Assembly: GCF_963966145.1 (NCBI RefSeq)
Contig: NC_091051.1
Location: 8,928,001-8,992,000, forward strand
DNA: 64,000 bases
Origin: Tenebrio molitor
Lineage: Eukaryota; Arthropoda; Insecta; Coleoptera; Tenebrionidae
Reading direction: 5' to 3'
Positions 58,931 to 64,000 of the stretch are shown one piece after another. A program made the translations under genes and the position numbers. Every line of letters begins with the position of its first letter. The stretch's first letter is position 1. The notes under the pieces were generated by a model that was not told where the DNA came from, made no database searches, and saw only the letters and a program-made list of their open reading frames with translations.

Positions 58931-61900
58931 ATAGATATTACATAACAATTGTCAACATTTTGTTATCATGTGGATGTTGCAGTTCCGCGCTTTCTATCGA
59001 AATATTACTAAACAATAACCTCGTCGGAAAATTAATTATTATTAATATTCTGCCTGGAGATACGAGAACAGTACAATACACTAAATTAGTAAATTTTACA
59101 CATCAATTAACCTGGATAATGGCACGCTGTTATCCCTTAATAACGCCGAACCGATCAAACACCATTTAATTTCCACGGTACACTTTTTAACAGCACCAAA
59201 ACACACCGAGACACCACAATCGATTAAATCCTCGACTTACAAGGAATAGATCCATGACATTGAAACAACTTTTTAAGCATGCAACCTTCATCTCGACGTG
59301 ACAAATATTTTCGAAAACATCCTCGATTCTCCAGTTGCGCATCCAAGAAAAACAGAATTCACCGGAAAACTTACGCTACACAAGTTCCTTTGAGGTTTCC
59401 CGGATTGACCTACATTTTCCATTTCCCGTTTGTTGACTACATGCTAATAAGTTGAAATTGCAAACACTAAGTTGCGCGTCACTAATTGGCGGAAGGTTGC
59501 AGCTTTGTTGTAATGTGTACAAGCTATTGGCGCGAATCGTTGATCCGGGTACTCTACACTAGCACAATAAAACAGCCGGAATTATTATCTTCGAGCACGA
59601 CTCGTTCTCTGTAAACAAATCCAGCTGTGCGAATCTTAATGTGGAGATCTCGCAGGAATTTCAAGTTTACGAGCTTCGCCGCAACTAGAGAGCTTTTCTT
59701 GAAAAATCAAAAAATGCAGGTGGCTTATCAAATCTAGAGTTTGCCAACGATTCCTGGTGAAAGGTGATTATGTCACTGGAAAAACAAACACCAATCACTA
59801 CGGAGAACGACTAAAAAAGTCCCTTCTGTTTTAAGTTATTACTTAACAGTATTTGTTTATTTGCACAATATCTGGTCCACCGAAAAAAATCCTAATGAAA
59901 TTCCGACGAAAGTGTGAACTGTTTCCTGAATTTTTAATTCCGCCTAGGTTCTTACAGCGTTTCCAAATTATAGTTTCACCGACTAATGGGTAATTATCGC
60001 TTATAAAGAGTCAACAGCCAAATTGGGAATTTGTTGGTAGGGCTATTCGCGATAAAAATTCCCTCCACATCTGGCGAAAGTACATAATTTATAATTTAAT
60101 TACGTCTAGCTCGTAGAAGTTTAATGGTATTTATGAAGAGAATTGGAAACTTTGGTGTGCCGTTTTGTTCCGGAAAGCGATTTAAATAAATTGTTTCAAG
60201 ATCGAAAATTCGGAAGGGCGATAAAACGGAATCGCAAAATAAATTCGAGTAAAAAGTGTATTTTTCAAATTTATTGTTGCCGAAGCTCTTCGGCATCTGT
60301 TGACCGCCTCGTCGTCCTTATAAATCTTAATAAACCCGGGAAATTTTCTCTTCGAGGATGTCACGACCGCGACGAAGGACCAGTTTCCTGGATTCATTGG
60401 TGGCGTGAAGGCCATCCGCGCATCACCGTCATTCAATATTTTTAGCACTTTTTTCAATCGAAAACTTAGTCATCTTCACGGTTGCGTTGTACAGGTGGCT
60501 AAGGTCACGGCTGAGGACAGAGTGGAACCAGTTTGCAGTGTCTTAAGCAAATCCAGCTGCAGAGAAAGTAGCGCGCTGCAGATATTGACTTGAGGTTTGT
60601 GCCATGACTTTACGGTCAGGTTCAAGGCTACTAAAAAATCGTTGCATTCATCACAACCACTGTGAAAATTTTCGCGTGCGTTGGCAGAACAAGAACGGGT
60701 GGCGTTGTTGAGACTTTCTCCAAGAGTCGGCTAGAAAAATGTATTTGAACGATATTATTTAGTAGTTGAAAGTTATTTACGAGACATAAAAGTCTAAGGC
60801 GGCATTCTTCCTTTGACTGGATTTCTGTATGGTTGCCTTAATAAAGTGTAGTCTTGTATCTCGTATCGCATCACAAAGGATCTCCTATATTCTTTGCAGG
60901 CACAAATATATAATAAAATGAGAGCGTTTTCTTATATTAAGAGTGTCATTCGCACCATAAGAGTTGTATTACTTCTATATGACGACCGTAATTTCAAGCC
61001 GAGGTTGGCGAGAGAGTTAATATTACGAAAAGTCACAAGAAGCCAAGCTCTGTTGCCGACAGCGACTCTTATTGATAGCACTCGTTGTGAAATACAAGCG
61101 TGCCGACATCTGAAATTACTGTTAATAACGGCCATGCAACCCTCGATAATAATTCTAATGAAAATTTAATGAAAATTTTACAGAGCTTCATTACTGCACG
61201 GGGTTTAATTGTTCTTCGCAAATTTGTCGCTACGGACAAGATCTCCCCACAACAAACTGATTCTGCAAAAATATACTCCTTTGGATGAACGAAATGAAAT
61301 TTGGTACGGATCCGTCACAAAAATAGAATCCAGCTGTATTAATTGAAATTCTCCGTATTTTTGTTATGAGGGGCGTCCTCAGGTTTCCTTTTTCGCTCCA
61401 TTCAAGAAATAAAAATTCATCTCTTACCTCATATTAAATTGTAAACGAAATGTAAATATTTCTAGGTTTTCTCCTTTCTGAGATGACTCAAAAAAATTAA
61501 AGCAAGCTGTTTTCGTGTTTTTACACAGGAATTACAGCCGCTATTAAAAAATACTCAATTTGTTTTTGGGCATGCTTCTACAAGAAGTGTATAAAATGTT
61601 TAGCAATGCTGATCATCGATGATATCTAAAAGTGAAGCTAAACGAATCCCTAAGACGAATATGCTGCTCTGGTTTCATGAGTCATATCATCGCTTAGTAA
61701 TCACATCATTAGTTTATATTTGATGGTAGAATATAATTTATAAATAAATAATAAACATTTAAATCCACAAGCAGGAGACATTGACTTGGCTTTTTGATAA
61801 CCGACTTATTGATTGCTTCTTTATATCAGCGACGACTCCTCAACGATTAGTACACCTTTTATCAGCTTATAATCGCACATTTGAAAGAAACATTTTTAGC

Positions 61901-61973
61901 TGTTAAATCTGACAATTATCCTTACCGTTAGAAATGGACCGAAATGACATGATAGATTTTTTTGGTTTATAAA
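58931..61973. other. non-coding stretch, several GC-richer patches
   Basis: Blocks at 59270-59760 and 60130-60720 are less AT-rich. Opposite-strand frames at 60143-60445 and 60182-60457 overlap and cannot both be real; neither shows a recognised domain. A TTGTACAG|GTGGCTAAGG acceptor-like site near 60495 leads to a stop after about 33 codons and is not called as an exon. These patches may be conserved non-coding DNA. Confidence 0.4.
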
Positions 61974-61975
61974 TA

Positions 61976-62170
61976 TCGGGTGTTCATTAAGTTTTTTCTC
62001 AAAGTTGTCGTTGAAGAGACGATTGTGAACGCACCACTTGTCCGTCTGCAGAGCAGAAACTCAAACAACGAAAAAAGTGAGGTTAGATTTAAACAGCTGA
62101 TCCGTGATTTGTAACCCGTGGTGTGTTCACAATCGACTCTTCAACGCCTACTTTGAGAATAAAAACTCGA
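61976..62170. mobile_element. MITE, family A copy 3 (195 bp)
   Basis: Begins TCGGGTGTTCATTAAG and ends AAACTCGA, with TA on both sides (61974-61975, 62171-62172). The arms share GTTGAAGAGACGATTGTGAA on the left and its near complement on the right. The interior is inverted relative to copy 1. The arms have diverged more than in copy 1, so the insertion is older. Confidence 0.85.
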
Positions 62171-62533
62171 TATTATTATCGCTGTCATATACTCTTACTG
62201 CCACTTTGCAAAGTGATGATGTGACAAATTACATAATTATATTCGCTGCATTATGTCATCATTGATATAAAATTTAACAAACACAAAAAATAAAAATACA
62301 AATTTCTAAACGAACACTGTTCAAAATCTTGATCAAATCTTGAAAATTTTACAATGTTGTCTAAGGTATCTCAAAAAGGGTGGAATTTTTGTTTTGATGA
62401 CTGGTTCCATTGAATGCATCATCATATTGAACTGAATGGGATATACCGTATGTTTCAAGAAAATTCTGATCAAGAGCGTATGTGAAAAACAAAAACATCG
62501 CAAACGTGTACCACAGCTTTACATTAGTACACA
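62171..62533. other. spacer with a family C repeat fragment
   Basis: AT-rich. 62451-62496 (TGATCAAGAGCGTATGTGAA) matches the first half of the repeat at 52216. No gene recognised. Confidence 0.5.
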
Positions 62534-63266
62534 TATTTGAGAGGGGTGCTAGGAGTGGACAGAGAAACGTCAGGTGAGGAAAGAGTGTAAGAGGAATGAG
62601 CTGAGAGTGAATGCGGGAAAGAGAGCGGCAAAATTTGAAGAAAAAATGGATGGAAGGGAAGAGTGCAGGATACTAGCGGAATACTGGAAAGAAGGGAAGA
62701 AACACGGAGAAGAAGGAGAGAGAGAAATACTACCAGAGGAACGGGTATGCCAGTGAAGAAGTGGAAAGATTGAGAGCAAAAGGAAGATGGATGAATGTAG
62801 AACTGAGTGAAAGGGACAAAGACACAGAAAAGCAAGAAAGAATAGAAAGAATCAAAGAATCCAGATACAACAAGGAGTATGAAAGGTGTATGACAGAGGA
62901 AATTTCGGAGGGCCTGGAGAGAGAGAGAGTGCAAAAGAGAGAAAAATGATGGCGAGATTTAGTTGTGCGAACAAGGAGAGAGAAAACAGGTATTAGACGG
63001 AAGGAGAGGAAACAAGGTGCAGAATGTGCTATGAGGAGAGAGAGACAATTGAGCACATGTGGAATGGATGTAGCGAAATGAGAGAGAGGGGAGAAATACT
63101 GAATGAAGACGGAAGGAAAATAGGATGAATAAAAGAGATATGGAACAGGGGGGACAGAATGGAAGAAGAAATGGGTAGGGGATAGAAAGAAAAAATTTTT
63201 TTTGGAATTATTGTTTTTAATCCGAAAGCGCGTAGATCAAATAACATACATAACTTTGAATTATAG
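62534..63266 (+). pseudogene. non-LTR retrotransposon C-terminal remnant, copy 2
   Basis: This is 5'-truncated and aligns with copy 1 from the LRGVLGVDRET region (10371). Pieces include KAGKRAAKFE-like sequence, then the 62761-62949 frame (LRAKGRWMNVELSERDKDTE). After an indel in an A-run, a second frame runs to the end: ARFSCANKERENRY, a stop, then CRMCYEERETIEHMWNGC. The last string is a C-x2-C-x8-H-x4-C zinc motif at 63018-63071, typical of LINE C-termini. The frame passes two more stops and closes with NPKARRSNNIHNFEL before TAG (63264-63266). The copy retains what copy 1 has lost at its 3' end. It is non-functional. Confidence 0.85.
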
Positions 63267-64000
63267 TGCTATTGAATTGTAAGTATATCTATGGGACAGC
63301 GGCTCGGTCAAATGTTAGTGAGTCATTCATATAGGAACCGTTCTTAAACCAAAACCATTTTTGATCTTCGTTCATGAGATTTATCGTAATACTGAATATG
63401 TTTAAATAAAATAGTGTTGTTTTTTTTTTTTAAAACAAAACAAAAACTTGGCCTTGGTATTGTCGTAAATGACCATCTTGAAAAATAATTGTTTAATAAA
63501 TTTTCCTAGTGATTCATTTCGTCATCAGGGACAAACTGATGAAAAACTTGTATTTCATGTATTGTTTTATAAATATTGGTACTTTATATTGTGCTCCTGT
63601 GAGCATTTAATTCGATCAGTAATTTGCATAATGCGACGCAATAATTAACCACAAAATTGATGATGTAGCGAGTGATTTGAAAATAAATTATTTGGAATAA
63701 ATAATCAGAAATATTAATTTGTTTTAATTCGACGATTAAACTAATTGGGTTACACCTGATATATTTCACCTAATTAAAACCGAAATTAATGCACCCGTTT
63801 TAAGGATGAACGAAATTGGCTGAAACTCAACCGAGAGGTATCGAATCCGTTTAGATGTTCCTTTGCGGATTATAAAATTACGTTAAATTTTGTTCATTTG
63901 GGGCAAGTTTCCTGTTAAATAATTCGAAAATTCCGAGGAAACCCTTTATTTATTAAATTCCTTTCAGGTTAGAATCTGAAACGGTTTATCGGTTTCACAA
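63267..64000. other. non-coding stretch with a family C repeat fragment
   Basis: 63320-63378 is the inverted match to the second half of the repeat at 52216. The rest is AT-rich, with a T-run at 63419-63431 and no gene recognised. Confidence 0.5.

Noticed and set aside
60143..60457. Opposite-strand overlapping frames of about 90-100 codons
   Set aside because: They exclude each other, neither has a domain, and they reflect a GC-richer patch rather than coding.
1..64000. CRISPR array, phage, bacterial operon or rRNA cluster
   Set aside because: No regular spaced repeats, no dense coding and no ribosomal sequence; composition and repeats are those of an animal genome.

Overview
The window reads as a gene-poor stretch of an animal genome, most likely an insect. 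It is AT-rich and has no long open reading frames, no bacterial-type gene packing, and repeated remnants of transposon families common in insects: mariner, a DUF4817-type transposase, a THAP zinc-finger gene and a non-LTR retrotransposon (LINE). The order of insect cannot be read from the sequence.

The only host-gene signal I can defend is a small exon on the minus strand (17588-17711). It has a good acceptor and donor, an in-frame stop just before its ATG, and a hydrophobic signal-peptide-like start that ends in phase 1. The simplest reading is that much of the window is long intron or flank of a large gene for a secreted or membrane protein, transcribed right to left. About 750 bases upstream of the exon lies a fused acceptor/donor that looks like a recursive splice site. 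No further coding exons of this gene were found.

The rest is repeats. Left part (1-10.9 kb): a broken DUF4817 transposase, a 50-bp near-perfect hairpin, a mariner fragment, a cluster of short hairpins next to a foldback element, and a dead LINE. Middle (11-42 kb): a decayed mariner transposase, copy 1 of a 205-bp TA-flanked MITE, a 449-bp MITE, an unidentified coding-like remnant, a 276-bp MITE, a broken THAP gene, a 101-bp tandem duplication and MITE copy 2. Right part (42-64 kb): a 329-bp MITE and a partial relative, a 583-bp element with terminal inverted repeats beside its own hairpin, a dispersed repeat, MITE copy 3, and a second LINE copy that keeps the C-terminal CCHC motif.

Most remaining open frames rest on non-ATG starts, have no recognisable motif, or run antisense to transposons, and I do not annotate them as genes. 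I found no rRNA, tRNA, CRISPR array or bacterial-type system, and no intact autonomous transposon. Nothing here is a clear new biological system; the most unusual items are the hairpin loci, the foldback elements that share a CGAG-TAG-CGAG motif, and the possible recursive splice site.
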